DNA of 64,000 bases. Source: an uncultured Saprospiraceae bacterium (GTDB lineage: Bacteria; Bacteroidota; Bacteroidia; Chitinophagales; Saprospiraceae). Made by a program: the position numbers and the translations under genes. Positions 8,360 to 17,981 of the stretch are shown piece after piece (the first letter of the stretch is position 1; the number at the start of each line of letters is the position of its first letter). The notes under the pieces were generated by a model that made no database searches, was not told the DNA's origin, and saw only the letters and a program-made list of their open reading frames with translations. The stretch covers positions 205,932 through 269,931 of the forward strand of contig CALMSO010000026.1 in the NCBI GenBank assembly GCA_937872385.1, written 5' to 3'.

Positions 8360-11300
8360 TTATTCTGACTTGAGGGTTTTGAAGTACTCCTCTACCAAAG
8401 ATTTGTAGTATGGCTTCAAGGAGGGTGAAACGGTTTTGTACATTTCAATCTCGGCCTCACGCTTCTTGATGTATTCTTCGAGCGATGGCGGCAGGCGGCG
8501 TTCTTTTTCGGAAGCCATTTCTGCTTTGCGTTTTTCTTCGAAGCCGCGCTCGCGCTCTGCTTTTTCATGCTCCAACAGGCGCGTCAGAATTTCCTGCTGC
8601 CGCTTGAGCATTTCGTTGGTCAGCTTTTTGTTGACGAGGTCTGTCTCTACGCGATCCATTTTATCAATTAGATCTTGTAATTCCTTGCTCCCTTGTCCGC
8701 GTTGCTGCAATTCTTTTTGCTTGTCGCGGAGAGCTTTGCGCAAAGCTGCTTGCCGGGCCGCCATTTTAGCAAAATCCTCGCTGGACATACCTTCGCCATT
8801 GTCATCTTTGCCGCTACCACCGCCACTTTCTTTGCCTTTCTTGTCCATCTGCTCTTTCATTTTGCGCATCTGCTCATTGAGTTGCTGTTGTCCTTCACTG
8901 ATTTTATCTTGTGGTACGCTTCCTGGGCTTGGCTGCTGCCCTTGCCCCGGATTGGTGCACATTTGGTTGCCTGCCATCATGGCAGACATTTGCTGCTGCA
9001 TCTGATTCATCACCTCGCTGAGCATGAGTGCCAGATCGTTGAGATTTTTCATGGAGCGCTGCTGGTTGTTGCCTGCTTGAGGTTTTTGGCGCTCTTCGAG
9101 GAAATAAAGGCTCGAACTCATATTTTCGTTGATTTCAGAAACCTTTTCCGTCACAAAAGACTCAATCTGAAATACCCGCTTGCTGAGTGCCTGAAGGCTG
9201 TCTTCCACCAGCTTGAAATCGTCTTTCAACTTGAACTGCTGGCGCACCAACTCCACGTAGCGCGGCGTGTTGGTATTCACTTTGTCGAGGTCTTTAATCA
9301 AATCTTCTTGGTCAAAGGACAAACCGACGAGATTTTCTAACAACTGACGCAGCGATTTCATATCCTCCTGCATCTGCTGCATTTCGCTTTGCTGCATTTG
9401 CATTTGCATATTGTTTGCCATGTCTTTCATTTTCTCGGCGGCATTCTTTTGCGATTCCGATGCTTTCTTGTTTTGCTGTTGTTTCAACTCTTGCTGGCTC
9501 TTGTTCAGGTCTTGCTGAATGTCTTGCATCTGCTGATCCTGATTTTCGATATCTTTCGGTTTTTCCAGCTCCTGGTTTTTCTGCTCGATGTCCTTCATCT
9601 GCTCCTTGATATCCTGGAACTTTTCGTTGATTTCCTGTTGTTGCTTTTGCAAATCCTCCTGCTTTTGCTGCTGCTCGTTGGCTGTTTTTTCATTCTGTTT
9701 TGGCTGCTCTTCGGTTTTTTTCGTTTCTTCGCTCAGTTTTTCTTGCTTCTCAGCCAATTCCTGCAATTCTTTGAGCGCTTCTTGCATTTTATGCTCCAGC
9801 TCTAATTGTTTGAAAAGTTCCATCAGGCGGTCCAGTTCCTTTTCCATGTCGCGGTCCTCCATCTCGAAGCGCTGCATCATTTCTAAGGCTTGGTCTTTTT
9901 CCATTTTTTGCAACATCTCCTCGATTTTCTTCATCAACTCTTTCATCTCATCGCTCATCACTTCATTGAAAAGTTTTTGCAACTGCTCCTGCTTTTCTAA
10001 AATATTTTCGTCCATTTGCGAAAACTCCTGCTGGTTTTTCCGGTTCTCCTCAAAATTTTTCTTCGCCTCCTCGATCTGCTTTTCCAATTCTTTCTGGCGC
10101 TCTAATAGTTTTTCCATTTCTTTGCGCGTTTGCCAATCGAGTTCTTTTTCCTGCAAAAGTTTTTCGCGCAGGCGCTTCATTTCCTGCTGGATGCGGCGCG
10201 ATTCTTCCAGCGCTTTCTGCAGGTCGGTCTTGATTTGCTCGTTATTTTTCTCAGCCATAGCCTTGAATTGCTCCACGGTGGGCATAGCGTATTGCATCAA
10301 ATTGGTGCGAGCGGGCTTGCTGCCGTTCACAGCGTCATTATCATACACTTCAAAGTAGTAGGTCACTTCATCGCCCGGTTGCAGATTGAGCACATTGAGG
10401 TCGAAAATATGATCGAAGCGAAGTTGCTTAGTGCCCGGTGCCGGACTTCTCAGCTTGAGCGTTTGCAATTCACCCGGCTTGCCCTTAGCTTTTTTGATAC
10501 GATAATTGAAAGAAAGGCTCATGAGGCCATAGTCATCGCCAGCTTCGCCAATGAAGAAAAGCAGTTTGCTGTCGGTACTATCCTGAAATTTTTCTGCGTG
10601 AATGCTCGGATACAAATCTGGAATAACCGTGATGCTGTACGTAATGGAATCGCCTTTGGGCAACAACTGATTGGAAATATATAGCTTATAAGGCTCGTCG
10701 CGTAGGGCTTGTCTTTTGAAAGTAAACAGGTCATTAGCAAAACGCTTGGCTGCTTCGGCAGCGCGGCCGGCAAATTGCATTTGAATCTGGTCGGTGTTTT
10801 CTGCATTAAAAATCCAGTCAATGCGCGTGCCCATAGGCACCACCAAGTCGCCAATACTATTGAGGCTTTCGTTTTTACGACCGATGTAAGACGGATAATC
10901 GAGTTTTACTTCAAAACCCGTGATGTTCGGTTTTTTCAATACTTCCAAGGTGTAAGCCGTAGATTGTACGCTACTGGCCGATAGGCGAAACTTGGTATCC
11001 TTTTGTACATTGCTGAAGCGATAGGTAAATAAGTCGGGGGTTTCTCGCGTCAACCGATATTGTACATTATCAACATTGATAAAAACTTCGTTGGGCAGTT
11101 GCTCCCCTTCAATTTTTACCGACAGTAGGAAATCTTCAAATTGTACAACCGACAACTCGTCTTTTTCTACAATAAACTCGAATGGCGCCGGACGCAAAAA
11201 CTCACGACCGCTATTGACGAGCCGGAAGGCACTCTCCTTGATCATGCTTGGCGCAGCAAAAAGCAAGACTAACAATAGCAATAGGGGCGGCAAGGCATAG

Positions 11301-11779
11301 CGCAGGTATTTGCGATTTTGCGAAAGATTAATGGCAGATTTGAAAGGCACCAACTTGATTTCCTCGGTCTTTTGATTGACACTGGCCATAATCAGCTCCT
11401 TATTGGCGTCTTTGTCTGCCTGACTTCTCAATTGTAAAACATTCAGGAGCTTGTCCTTAACATCGGCGAAGTGATTGCCAATAATGCCTGCAGCCTGCTC
11501 ATGCGAAATAACGCTACCCAGCCGGAAGTAACTCAAAACGGGCAGAAAAACCCATTGAATCAATGCAATGGAGCTGATGCCGATGAAGGAATAAAACAGT
11601 ACCCGACGCGTGCCGCTACCGAAATAAAAATAGTATTCCAGCACGCTCATTACAAGAAAGAGCAACACCACCAGCCCCACGCTGTAGAGCGTACCGCGGA
11701 TGAGTTGGTTGATGTAATATTTGCGAATGAACTGGTCTAATTTTTCAACTAAGAGTTGATAGTTGTCCTGTTGGGCCAT
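8360..11779 (-). CDS. DUF4175 family protein, giant coiled-coil membrane protein
   Basis: This 1139-residue protein has two transmembrane helices near the N-terminus (about residues 26-46 and 53-75) and a third at about 156-175 (ALPPLLLLLVLLFAAP). A beta-rich extracytoplasmic part follows to about residue 520. From about 525 to 860 it is a very long coiled coil, extremely rich in Glu, Lys and Gln. The rest to the C-terminus is charged and includes a Gly/Ser-rich patch. The architecture matches the Bacteroidota DUF4175 family, whose function is not known. Downstream lies a strong terminator and upstream a 283-bp gap with the terminator of the next gene, so it is probably monocistronic. A structural role at the cell envelope is only an inference. 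Confidence 0.85.
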   Translation of the reverse strand: MAQQDNYQLLVEKLDQFIRKYYINQLIRGTLYSVGLVVLLFLVMSVLEYYFYFGSGTRRVLFYSFIGISSIALIQWVFLPVLSYFRLGSVISHEQAAGIIGNHFADVKDKLLNVLQLRSQADKDANKELIMASVNQKTEEIKLVPFKSAINLSQNRKYLRYALPPLLLLLVLLFAAPSMIKESAFRLVNSGREFLRPAPFEFIVEKDELSVVQFEDFLLSVKIEGEQLPNEVFINVDNVQYRLTRETPDLFTYRFSNVQKDTKFRLSASSVQSTAYTLEVLKKPNITGFEVKLDYPSYIGRKNESLNSIGDLVVPMGTRIDWIFNAENTDQIQMQFAGRAAEAAKRFANDLFTFKRQALRDEPYKLYISNQLLPKGDSITYSITVIPDLYPSIHAEKFQDSTDSKLLFFIGEAGDDYGLMSLSFNYRIKKAKGKPGELQTLKLRSPAPGTKQLRFDHIFDLNVLNLQPGDEVTYYFEVYDNDAVNGSKPARTNLMQYAMPTVEQFKAMAEKNNEQIKTDLQKALEESRRIQQEMKRLREKLLQEKELDWQTRKEMEKLLERQKELEKQIEEAKKNFEENRKNQQEFSQMDENILEKQEQLQKLFNEVMSDEMKELMKKIEEMLQKMEKDQALEMMQRFEMEDRDMEKELDRLMELFKQLELEHKMQEALKELQELAEKQEKLSEETKKTEEQPKQNEKTANEQQQKQEDLQKQQQEINEKFQDIKEQMKDIEQKNQELEKPKDIENQDQQMQDIQQDLNKSQQELKQQQNKKASESQKNAAEKMKDMANNMQMQMQQSEMQQMQEDMKSLRQLLENLVGLSFDQEDLIKDLDKVNTNTPRYVELVRQQFKLKDDFKLVEDSLQALSKRVFQIESFVTEKVSEINENMSSSLYFLEERQKPQAGNNQQRSMKNLNDLALMLSEVMNQMQQQMSAMMAGNQMCTNPGQGQQPSPGSVPQDKISEGQQQLNEQMRKMKEQMDKKGKESGGGSGKDDNGEGMSSEDFAKMAARQAALRKALRDKQKELQQRGQGSKELQDLIDKMDRVETDLVNKKLTNEMLKRQQEILTRLLEHEKAERERGFEEKRKAEMASEKERRLPPSLEEYIKKREAEIEMYKTVSPSLKPYYKSLVEEYFKTLKSE

Positions 11780-11998
11780 CTTGATTTGTACTTTGATGCT
11801 TTTTATGAAAATTTGACTCTTCTGAATAGGATTTTTTTCAAAAAAGGTTGCGAAAAAGTAGTGTTTTAACGTTTTGTTGTCGTCTCTACGTCCGATTTCA
11901 AGGCAGATTTTCGGCGCTTGGGAGTGTGGTATGCAGACGAAGGTGAAAATTAGACAAGATTGGTTATAAAAGCAAGAGGTAAAATGTTAAATAAAAAC

Positions 11999-12035
11999 AA
12001 AAACCGGGCGTAGCGCGTGGCCCAACCCGGTTTTT
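11999..12035 (-). terminator. intrinsic terminator after the M1 aminopeptidase gene
   Basis: Arms AAAAACCGGG (11999-12008) and CCCGGTTTTT (12026-12035) pair perfectly around a 17-nt loop, 28 bp after the stop at 12063. On the minus strand the right arm's complement ends in a T run. The remaining gap up to the DUF4175 start (11780-11998) shows no gene. Confidence 0.75.
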
Positions 12036-12062
12036 GAAAGCAAAAAGCTACGATTGCATCGC

Positions 12063-14705
12063 TTAATCTTGCAAAGTGAGCTGATTGTAAAGGGACTTGA
12101 GTTGGGCGTTGGTTTCGACGGCTTTGATGTCTTCAATCATTTGGTTGATAGCCAACACATTTTGCTGTAGGGCCGCTTGCGTGGCTTCGTCCTCTTCCGT
12201 TTTTGCTATTTGATTGTAATAATTGCGCATTTGATTGAGCGAGCGAGTAGCGCCAAATCTTCTCCAAAGTGAGGAATTTTCGGTAGCTACTTTTTTCAAA
12301 TGTTGCATAGCGTCCATTGCAATGTCAAAATCAAGTTCGGCAGCTAAGATTTGATAGCTTTCGAGGAAGCCGAGCGCGTTGTACCCGTCCACACGATTGA
12401 TATTTTGTACAAAAAACGGTAGGTAGGCTGCGTCGCTACTTTGTGCATAAATACTGCTAATGGCCGCGAGAATGTCGCTACTTTCCTCTTTTTCTAATTT
12501 TTGGGCGTAAGTAGTAGCCTCTTCGGGTGCCAGCACCACCAGCGCCTGCAGCCCGGCAGCCACTACGGCATAAGCCGAATCTTGCTCAATAGCTTTTTTA
12601 GCAATATCGCCGGCAGCGGCATCTTCCAGTTCGGTGAGTTTTTCAAGCGCGGTGGCCCGTACCTGTGAGCGAGGGTCGGCGGCAGCCATTTGACGGAGCG
12701 TATTCATGGCAGCAGCATTGGAATTATCTTCTACATAATTGATGGCAATGGCACGGATAATCCAAGAAGGATCAGCAAGTGCCGACCGGAAGATTTCTGT
12801 GGCAGCGGCGGACTCGCTGTACGCCAGGTTTTGCAGAGCTTCGTAGCGGTCGAGGAATTTCGGACCATTTTTGTATTGAAAAATGTAGGCTGCTTCGGTC
12901 TTTTCCTCCTGCTTTTCGCAAAGTAAAACCCGATCGGCATCGAAGGTCATCAAGCGCGGCTCTTGTGCCACTTCAAAGGAAAATTGCTGGGTTCGCTCTT
13001 TCATCCACACTTGGTGACGTGTTTTGCCCGCATCGGTGTAAATGTCAATAGCGGCCGGTATCTGAAAAATGGGCGGCACTCCGTCTTCTGCGGGTTGGGT
13101 TTGGGTCACTGTGACGGTAGCCATATTTGCCGTAGCGTCGTATTCGTATTCGATATTCAGCACGGGATGCCCGGCTGCAAAAAACCACTGATTAAAAAAC
13201 CAGTTGAGGTCTTGGCCGGTCACCGCTTCAAAGGCCAACCGAAGGTCATGTGCTTCTACGGCCTGGTAGGCGTTGTCGTTGAGGTATTTATTCAAAGCTG
13301 CGAAAAAAGCGTCATCGCCCACATAATTGCGCAACATGTGCAGCACCGAGCCGCCCTTGTTGTAGCTGTGCGCATCGAACATGTCCTCCTTGTCTTCGTA
13401 GCCAAAGTGGATCAGCGGATGTACACCGCCGCCTCGAGCCGAAGAGAAATAGCCATTCCATTCGTTGAACAAATTGTAGTCCGCTTCGTCGGCACCATAT
13501 TTATGCTCGTTCCAGAGGTATTCGCTATAATTGGCAAAACCTTCATTCATAGTTAGATTAGCCCAGCTTTCGCAGGTGACATAATCGCCAAACCAGTGAT
13601 GAAACATCTCGTGTGCCACAATGCCGTCATTGCCATCGTCAATCAGCTCGCGGGTGGTTTTTTGTACAAATTCGCCAAAAATAACCGCGGTGGTATTCTC
13701 CATTGCCCCGGATACGTAATCTCTTACCACCACCTGCGCGTACTTAGACCAAGGATACTTTACCCCCAGTTTTGTAGAAAAGAACTCCAACATCTCCGGC
13801 GTGTGCGCAAAAATAGCCTTCGCATGGTCCTTGTACTTTGGCTCTACATAATATTCCAGCGGAATGTCGCGCCATTGATCTTTAACCACAGCAAATTCGC
13901 CAATTGCTAACATAAACAAATAAGGTGCGTGCCCTTGGTCCATTTTCCAGTAATCGGTGCGCGTGCCATCGGCGTTCTTTTTAGAAGATACCAACAAACC
14001 ATTGGACAGGGTAGTGTATTTGTCTTCTACGGTGACGTACACCTCCTGCGTGCAGCGCTCGTTGGGCTTGTCAATGGTCGGAAACCATTTCGAGTTCGAC
14101 TCGGTTTCGCCCTGCGTCCAGATTTGGGTGGGCTTGTCGGGGTCTTCGCCACGCGGATTGATGAAGTACAGCCCCTTGTCGGAGGTAATGGCTGCGCTGC
14201 CGCCCGATGCGCCGGGCGTGGCTATGTATTCGATGTAAAGCGTGTATTCTTCGTTGCGCTGATAAGGGCGCCCCAGTTGAATGGTAATTTGCTGATCGTC
14301 GTAAGTATATTTCAATGGTTCGCTTTTGCTGGCGAAAGTCACTTTTTGAAAAGTAAAACCCTTGGCGTCGAGTGTCACCTCGCTGGCAGGGTAGAAGTAG
14401 GGTTTCAGTTTTAGGGTAGCCTTGCCGATGACCTGCTCTTTCTCCCAGTCGAAGCGCAAGTCGAGCCGCGTATGCAGCAAATCGTGAAGGCGCGTAGCCG
14501 ATGGGTTGTATTTTGGCAGGGTGTATGTTTCTGGCAGCTCTTCGTCATCGAACAGGGACGGTGCCGAAATTACGAGCGTATCGAGGTTTCTCTCTTCAAA
14601 AATATCGGACAGAAGGGGGTCTTCTGGCGGCGCAACTGTTTTGCGTTGGGTATTGCAGCCCGCCAGCAAAGCTAGCGTCAAAAGGAGCGACAGTAGTTGT
14701 TTCAT
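12063..14705 (-). CDS. M1 family metallopeptidase (aminopeptidase N-like lipoprotein)
   Basis: The 880-residue protein starts with a lipoprotein signal (MKQLLSLLLTLALLAGC, lipobox Cys17). The gluzincin motifs are complete: GAMEN (residues 333-337) for binding the substrate amino terminus, HEMFH (365-369) and the third zinc ligand Glu388 in NEGF. The C-terminal third is helical with HEAT-like repeats, as in other M1 enzymes. It should remove N-terminal residues from peptides at the cell surface or in the periplasm. The ATG at 14705 is chosen because it directly precedes the signal peptide; an upstream in-frame start at 14756 would bury it. Monocistronic, with its own terminator. Confidence 0.93.
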   Translation of the reverse strand: MKQLLSLLLTLALLAGCNTQRKTVAPPEDPLLSDIFEERNLDTLVISAPSLFDDEELPETYTLPKYNPSATRLHDLLHTRLDLRFDWEKEQVIGKATLKLKPYFYPASEVTLDAKGFTFQKVTFASKSEPLKYTYDDQQITIQLGRPYQRNEEYTLYIEYIATPGASGGSAAITSDKGLYFINPRGEDPDKPTQIWTQGETESNSKWFPTIDKPNERCTQEVYVTVEDKYTTLSNGLLVSSKKNADGTRTDYWKMDQGHAPYLFMLAIGEFAVVKDQWRDIPLEYYVEPKYKDHAKAIFAHTPEMLEFFSTKLGVKYPWSKYAQVVVRDYVSGAMENTTAVIFGEFVQKTTRELIDDGNDGIVAHEMFHHWFGDYVTCESWANLTMNEGFANYSEYLWNEHKYGADEADYNLFNEWNGYFSSARGGGVHPLIHFGYEDKEDMFDAHSYNKGGSVLHMLRNYVGDDAFFAALNKYLNDNAYQAVEAHDLRLAFEAVTGQDLNWFFNQWFFAAGHPVLNIEYEYDATANMATVTVTQTQPAEDGVPPIFQIPAAIDIYTDAGKTRHQVWMKERTQQFSFEVAQEPRLMTFDADRVLLCEKQEEKTEAAYIFQYKNGPKFLDRYEALQNLAYSESAAATEIFRSALADPSWIIRAIAINYVEDNSNAAAMNTLRQMAAADPRSQVRATALEKLTELEDAAAGDIAKKAIEQDSAYAVVAAGLQALVVLAPEEATTYAQKLEKEESSDILAAISSIYAQSSDAAYLPFFVQNINRVDGYNALGFLESYQILAAELDFDIAMDAMQHLKKVATENSSLWRRFGATRSLNQMRNYYNQIAKTEEDEATQAALQQNVLAINQMIEDIKAVETNAQLKSLYNQLTLQD

Positions 14706-14818
14706 AAATTGATTTTGGTTGTGTAATAGTAAGTAGTCGGAAGTTTCTGTAATCAAAAATATTTTTTTTAAATAATTGATAATCAGATGATTATAATAAA
14801 AATGAAAGTTTCAAAAAA

Positions 14819-15604
14819 CTATTTACCTGGCAAAAATTGTGCCTCGTTGACTTCAGTCAGAAATTTTTCTAAATGCTCGTTGAAAACATTCGGATGCTCC
14901 ATCATGGGCGCATGGCCGCATTGTTCAACAAAAACGAGCCGAGAATGCTCAATCAGTTCGTGAAATTTTTCGCCGACGAAGGCCGGAGTTACATTATCTT
15001 CGCGCCCCCAGATGAGCAGCGTAGGTGCCTTGATCTGGTGCAGATTGTCGCCGAGGTTGTGTCGCACCGCTGATTTGGAAGTAGCGACAATACGAATGGC
15101 TTTGTTGCGATCATTGACAATATCATATACTTCGTCCACCAATTCCTTGCTGGCCACCCCCGGATTGTAAAAGGTAGCCTCGGTTTTTCTTTTGATAAAA
15201 TCATAGTCGCCCCGCTTAGGAAAACTGGTGCCCATTGCGCTTTCAAACAAGCCGGAGCTACCCGTCAGGATGATGGATTTTACCTGCTCAGGATGTGCCA
15301 TCGCGTACAACAGCGCAATATGGCCGCCGAGCGAATTGCCCAATACGTGCACCTTACCGTAGCCCTTGTATGCCACCAGTTGGGCTACGTGCTCGGCCAG
15401 CCCCGCCACCGAAAGTTGACGAATAGGCATTTCAAAAATAGGCAGCATGGGTACCACCACGTTCATTCGGTCAGAAAAGTGCCTTATAATACCTTCAAAA
15501 TTGCTCAACGCACCAAATAATCCGTGCAATAGCAACAGGGTTTCTTCTCCGCCCTGGCTTTCAATAAACCTGAACTTGTCTTCTTGCCTGATTTCGTAAT
15601 TCAT
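14819..15604 (-). CDS. alpha/beta hydrolase
   Basis: The 261-residue protein has the alpha/beta hydrolase layout: the oxyanion loop LLLHGLFGALSNF, the nucleophile elbow GNSLGG, an acid residue in GREDNVTPAF and the catalytic His in EQCGHAPMMEHP. All three catalytic residues are present. The sequence resembles small esterases or meta-cleavage hydrolases, but the substrate cannot be read from it. The ATG at 15604 (MNYEIRQEDK) is used; the upstream TTG at 15610 adds two residues. It has a -7 element at 15659-15666, about 55 bp upstream, and lies divergent from the OmpA-like gene. Confidence 0.88.
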   Translation of the reverse strand: MNYEIRQEDKFRFIESQGGEETLLLLHGLFGALSNFEGIIRHFSDRMNVVVPMLPIFEMPIRQLSVAGLAEHVAQLVAYKGYGKVHVLGNSLGGHIALLYAMAHPEQVKSIILTGSSGLFESAMGTSFPKRGDYDFIKRKTEATFYNPGVASKELVDEVYDIVNDRNKAIRIVATSKSAVRHNLGDNLHQIKAPTLLIWGREDNVTPAFVGEKFHELIEHSRLVFVEQCGHAPMMEHPNVFNEHLEKFLTEVNEAQFLPGK

Positions 15605-15658
15605 TCCCAAATCGCGTTATAGTAAAAAGTGACATTGGCTTTTGATGGCCTTTCGCAG

Positions 15659-15666
15659 CAAAAATA
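15659..15666 (-). promoter_or_regulatory. -7 promoter element for the alpha/beta hydrolase
   Basis: The minus strand reads TATTTTTG (TAnnTTTG). The predicted start is about 48 nt before the ATG. The 309-bp gap 15605-15913 also contains the divergent ompA-like promoter and no gene. Confidence 0.45.
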
Positions 15667-15766
15667 GCTTTTTTATCACTCCGGCACAATTTACGCTCCT
15701 GATTATCTTGCACAATGCCCTGAAAACATCGCTTACAGCCTTTTTTTCCCCTAATTTATTTACGTT

Positions 15767-15774
15767 TATCTTTG
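15767..15774 (+). promoter_or_regulatory. -7 promoter element for the OmpA-like lipoprotein
   Basis: TATCTTTG matches TAnnTTTG, with an oligo-T stretch (15741-15747) at about the -33 position. The predicted leader is about 130 nt and AT-rich, which is common for highly expressed Bacteroidota envelope proteins. Confidence 0.5.
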
Positions 15775-15913
15775 CTTAATTCAAAAAATATCTCTTGCTT
15801 TGCAGTATAGAATTAAAAAACGCTTCTATCGTATTAAAAACTCCGGTAAGCAACGTAATAACCATTCTGGATACAAACGCTAAAAAATATTTTTTAATTA
15901 AATCAAAACGAAT

Positions 15914-16678
15914 ATGCGTCAAATAATCGGTTTACTCATTCTGTGCTTTGCGCTCGGATCTTTCCAGTCATGCGTATCTAAGAAAAAATTCGATGAACTG
16001 CAAGCTGCCAAAGAAGCTACGGATCAAGCTCTGGCACAAACGCAGGCACAACTCAAAGAACTGCAAGACAAAAACAATGAATTGCAGGCCACGCTAGAGT
16101 CTGAAAAGAACAGACTGAACGGCGAAATCGCTGCCATCAAAGGTGATCTCGATGCTACCAAGAGCCAAATGTCTCAGGTGCAAGAGAAACTGAACATGAC
16201 CGAGGCTGAGTTGAAAAAACTCAAGGACGAAATTAACGGTATTTTCGGTGCTTATGCTGACAGCGGCCTGAAACTCGAAGAAAGAGACGGCAGACTATAT
16301 GTAATGACCGATGCGGCTGCTACGTATCGCTCTGGTTCGGCTAGCTTGACACGCTCGGAAAGACAAGCCATCGCTGAATTGGCGACTACGCTGAAAAACA
16401 ATCCTAAGCTGCGTATCTTGGTAGAAGGCCATACCGACAGCAAGAAGTACCCAGCAGGCTCTGGCTACGACAACTGGAATTTGAGCGTAGATCGCGCCAT
16501 GAGTGTGGCTCGTGAATTGCTGAAAAATGGTGTAGCTTCCAATCAAGTAGCTGTAGTAGGTCGTGGCGATAGCATGCCCGCTGCCGATAACGCTACTGCC
16601 GATGGCCGCGCCAAAAACAGAAGAAGCGTACTCGCTCCGGATCCCAACTTGGGCGAAATCATGAAGAGCGGCAACTAA
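15914..16678 (+). CDS. OmpA family lipoprotein (peptidoglycan-binding)
   Basis: The 254-residue protein starts with a lipoprotein signal peptide (lipobox FQSC, Cys20). Residues about 25-110 are a heptad-rich, Gln/Lys/Glu-rich coiled coil. The C-terminal domain (about 125-245) is OmpA-like, with LRILVEGHTDSKKYP, WNLSVDRAMSVARELLKNG and VVGRGDSMP, including the conserved Asp and Arg that hold diaminopimelate. It should tether the outer membrane to peptidoglycan, with the coiled coil as a trimeric or dimeric spacer as in Lpp- or Pal-like proteins. It is the only plus-strand gene between the left edge and 17.4 kb and has its own promoter and terminator. Confidence 0.93.
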   Translation: MRQIIGLLILCFALGSFQSCVSKKKFDELQAAKEATDQALAQTQAQLKELQDKNNELQATLESEKNRLNGEIAAIKGDLDATKSQMSQVQEKLNMTEAELKKLKDEINGIFGAYADSGLKLEERDGRLYVMTDAAATYRSGSASLTRSERQAIAELATTLKNNPKLRILVEGHTDSKKYPAGSGYDNWNLSVDRAMSVARELLKNGVASNQVAVVGRGDSMPAADNATADGRAKNRRSVLAPDPNLGEIMKSGN

Positions 16679-16700
16679 TTCATGCCCGCTAATTGAACGC

Positions 16701-16738
16701 CAAAAGCCGGTTGTGCAATCTTGCGCGACCGGCTTTTG
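16701..16738. terminator. bidirectional intrinsic terminator between convergent genes
   Basis: CAAAAGCCGGT (16701-16711) pairs with ACCGGCTTTTG (16728-16738); the loop can form a further GCAA/TTGC stem. It lies 22 bp after the OmpA-like stop and 15 bp after the convergent SRAP stop at 16754, so it can serve both. Confidence 0.8.
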
Positions 16739-16753
16739 TACATTGGCTATTGC

Positions 16754-17434
16754 TCATCCGAAAAGCCTCGGCGGCTCCGGCACCGGCTCGTGCAGTTCCG
16801 GCGAATTGTTTATCACAGAATTGACTTTCTCCGAAACCCGATATATGTTTAGAATATCATTGGGCGGTGTATTGAGCAGCATCAATACTTCGTCTGTTTC
16901 TATCTCTTCGAGCCAGCGCTGCTGTAGCTCCTGCGTAGTAAGCAGCACTGGCATCCGGTCGTGTACGGCCTGCAGCTCGCGGTTGGGCGGCGCTGTAATA
17001 ATGGCAAAACTTTTCACCGCATAATCGCCTTTGTACCATACATCCCAGATGCCAGCCATCACCATCAGCTCGCCATTTTTTAGCAAAATGCGGTACGGTA
17101 TTTTCCGGTCGCCTTCTTTGCGCCATTCATAAAAACTGTCTGCCACCACCCAGCAGCGCCGCTGGCGCACCGGCAGCCGAAACGATGGTTTGGTAGCAAT
17201 GCCCTCCATGCGGGCATTGATCAGTTTGCCGGTATTCTTGCCATCGTTCGACCAATGCGGAATCAGCCCCCAGGTGATGTACTGCAAGCGATTGGGCAGG
17301 TCATTGGTCACTACATAGGCGTGCTGCGTAGGCGCTACGTTAAAGTTGATACGCAAATTGCTTCCCGGTTCAATATCTCCAAGCTGGGCTTGCAATTTCT
17401 CTTTCGAGGTAGCAAAGGAAAATCGTCCACACAT
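16754..17434 (-). CDS. SOS response-associated peptidase family protein (SRAP, YedK/HMCES-like)
   Basis: The 226-residue protein begins MCGRFSF, so removal of Met exposes the catalytic Cys2. NVAPTQHAYVV near residue 30, the Glu of DSFYEWRK near residue 105 and the His of HDRMPVLLTTQ near residue 162 complete the SRAP active site. The family forms a thiazolidine crosslink to abasic sites in single-stranded DNA and shields them during replication. Its gene borders the proposed origin of replication. A short AT-rich upstream region separates it from the first DnaA box. The assignment is firm; the neighbour relation to the origin may be coincidence. Confidence 0.93.
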   Translation of the reverse strand: MCGRFSFATSKEKLQAQLGDIEPGSNLRINFNVAPTQHAYVVTNDLPNRLQYITWGLIPHWSNDGKNTGKLINARMEGIATKPSFRLPVRQRRCWVVADSFYEWRKEGDRKIPYRILLKNGELMVMAGIWDVWYKGDYAVKSFAIITAPPNRELQAVHDRMPVLLTTQELQQRWLEEIETDEVLMLLNTPPNDILNIYRVSEKVNSVINNSPELHEPVPEPPRLFG

Positions 17435-17654
17435 CTGATGTTTTTTTCCGTTCTAAATAATAGCGTTTTTCTAGCGTGCAAACAAAAAAATCAAACACCC
17501 GGCAAAGGTCTGGTAATCAGTTTTTTGCACAAAAAAGCCAATACTTAGTCTCCGAAGAATTTGGTTTTTAAGTACGCTTACAAAATTATAAACAATTCTC
17601 AGTGAAAAGAAAAAACAAAAATATTGCTCACGAAAAACAAAACCGTATTTCATT

Positions 17655-17663
17655 TTATCCACA
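17655..17663 (+). promoter_or_regulatory. DnaA box (perfect)
   Basis: TTATCCACA, exact consensus, on the plus strand; it is the leftmost strong box of the candidate origin and faces the opposite way to the other three. Confidence 0.75.
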
Positions 17664-17806
17664 CTGCCAGGTTGTCAGTACAGCAAAAACTTTCAAAATC
17701 AGCAATTTAGAACAGCGCACTTTCCACAGGGCGGTTGGTGAAAACAGTGTAATTTGGAGCGCGTTGTGCACATCGGCCAAGAATGCTCGGTCAGCGCACT
17801 TACATC

Positions 17807-17815
17807 TGTGGATAA
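17807..17815 (-). promoter_or_regulatory. DnaA box (perfect)
   Basis: TGTGGATAA on the plus strand, i.e. TTATCCACA on the minus strand; exact consensus. Confidence 0.75.
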
Positions 17816-17919
17816 AGTACCATTTTTATCACACCCTGCCAGCGGGTTCTGACATGATTTTGTCAAATTTAAACATTCGTGAACAAAAAACTTATCCCGT
17901 TCATATTCTTTTAACAGAC

Positions 17920-17928
17920 TGTGGATAT
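17920..17928 (-). promoter_or_regulatory. DnaA box (one mismatch)
   Basis: TGTGGATAT on the plus strand differs from the consensus at one end position. It lies 53 bp before the next perfect box in the same orientation. Confidence 0.6.
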
Positions 17929-17972
17929 GTTTGAGAAGAATTGACTGAAAACGAATTGTAAGGTTGGCAAGC

Positions 17973-17981
17973 TGTGGATAA
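17973..17981 (-). promoter_or_regulatory. DnaA box (perfect) next to GC cluster and AT-rich tract
   Basis: TGTGGATAA, exact consensus in reverse orientation. It directly precedes a GC cluster and the TAGTACTTTAG/AT-rich segment, so it is the best candidate for the box that directs DNA opening. Confidence 0.75.

Noticed and set aside
8436..10684. Long open frames on the plus strand opposite the DUF4175 gene
   Set aside because: They are antisense to a Glu/Lys/Gln-rich coding region; their translations are Leu/Phe/Ser/Cys-rich low complexity without domain features.
17602..17934. 110-codon plus-strand frame in the candidate origin
   Set aside because: It overlaps two DnaA boxes, has no recognisable motif and an unusual composition; the region is better explained as non-coding.
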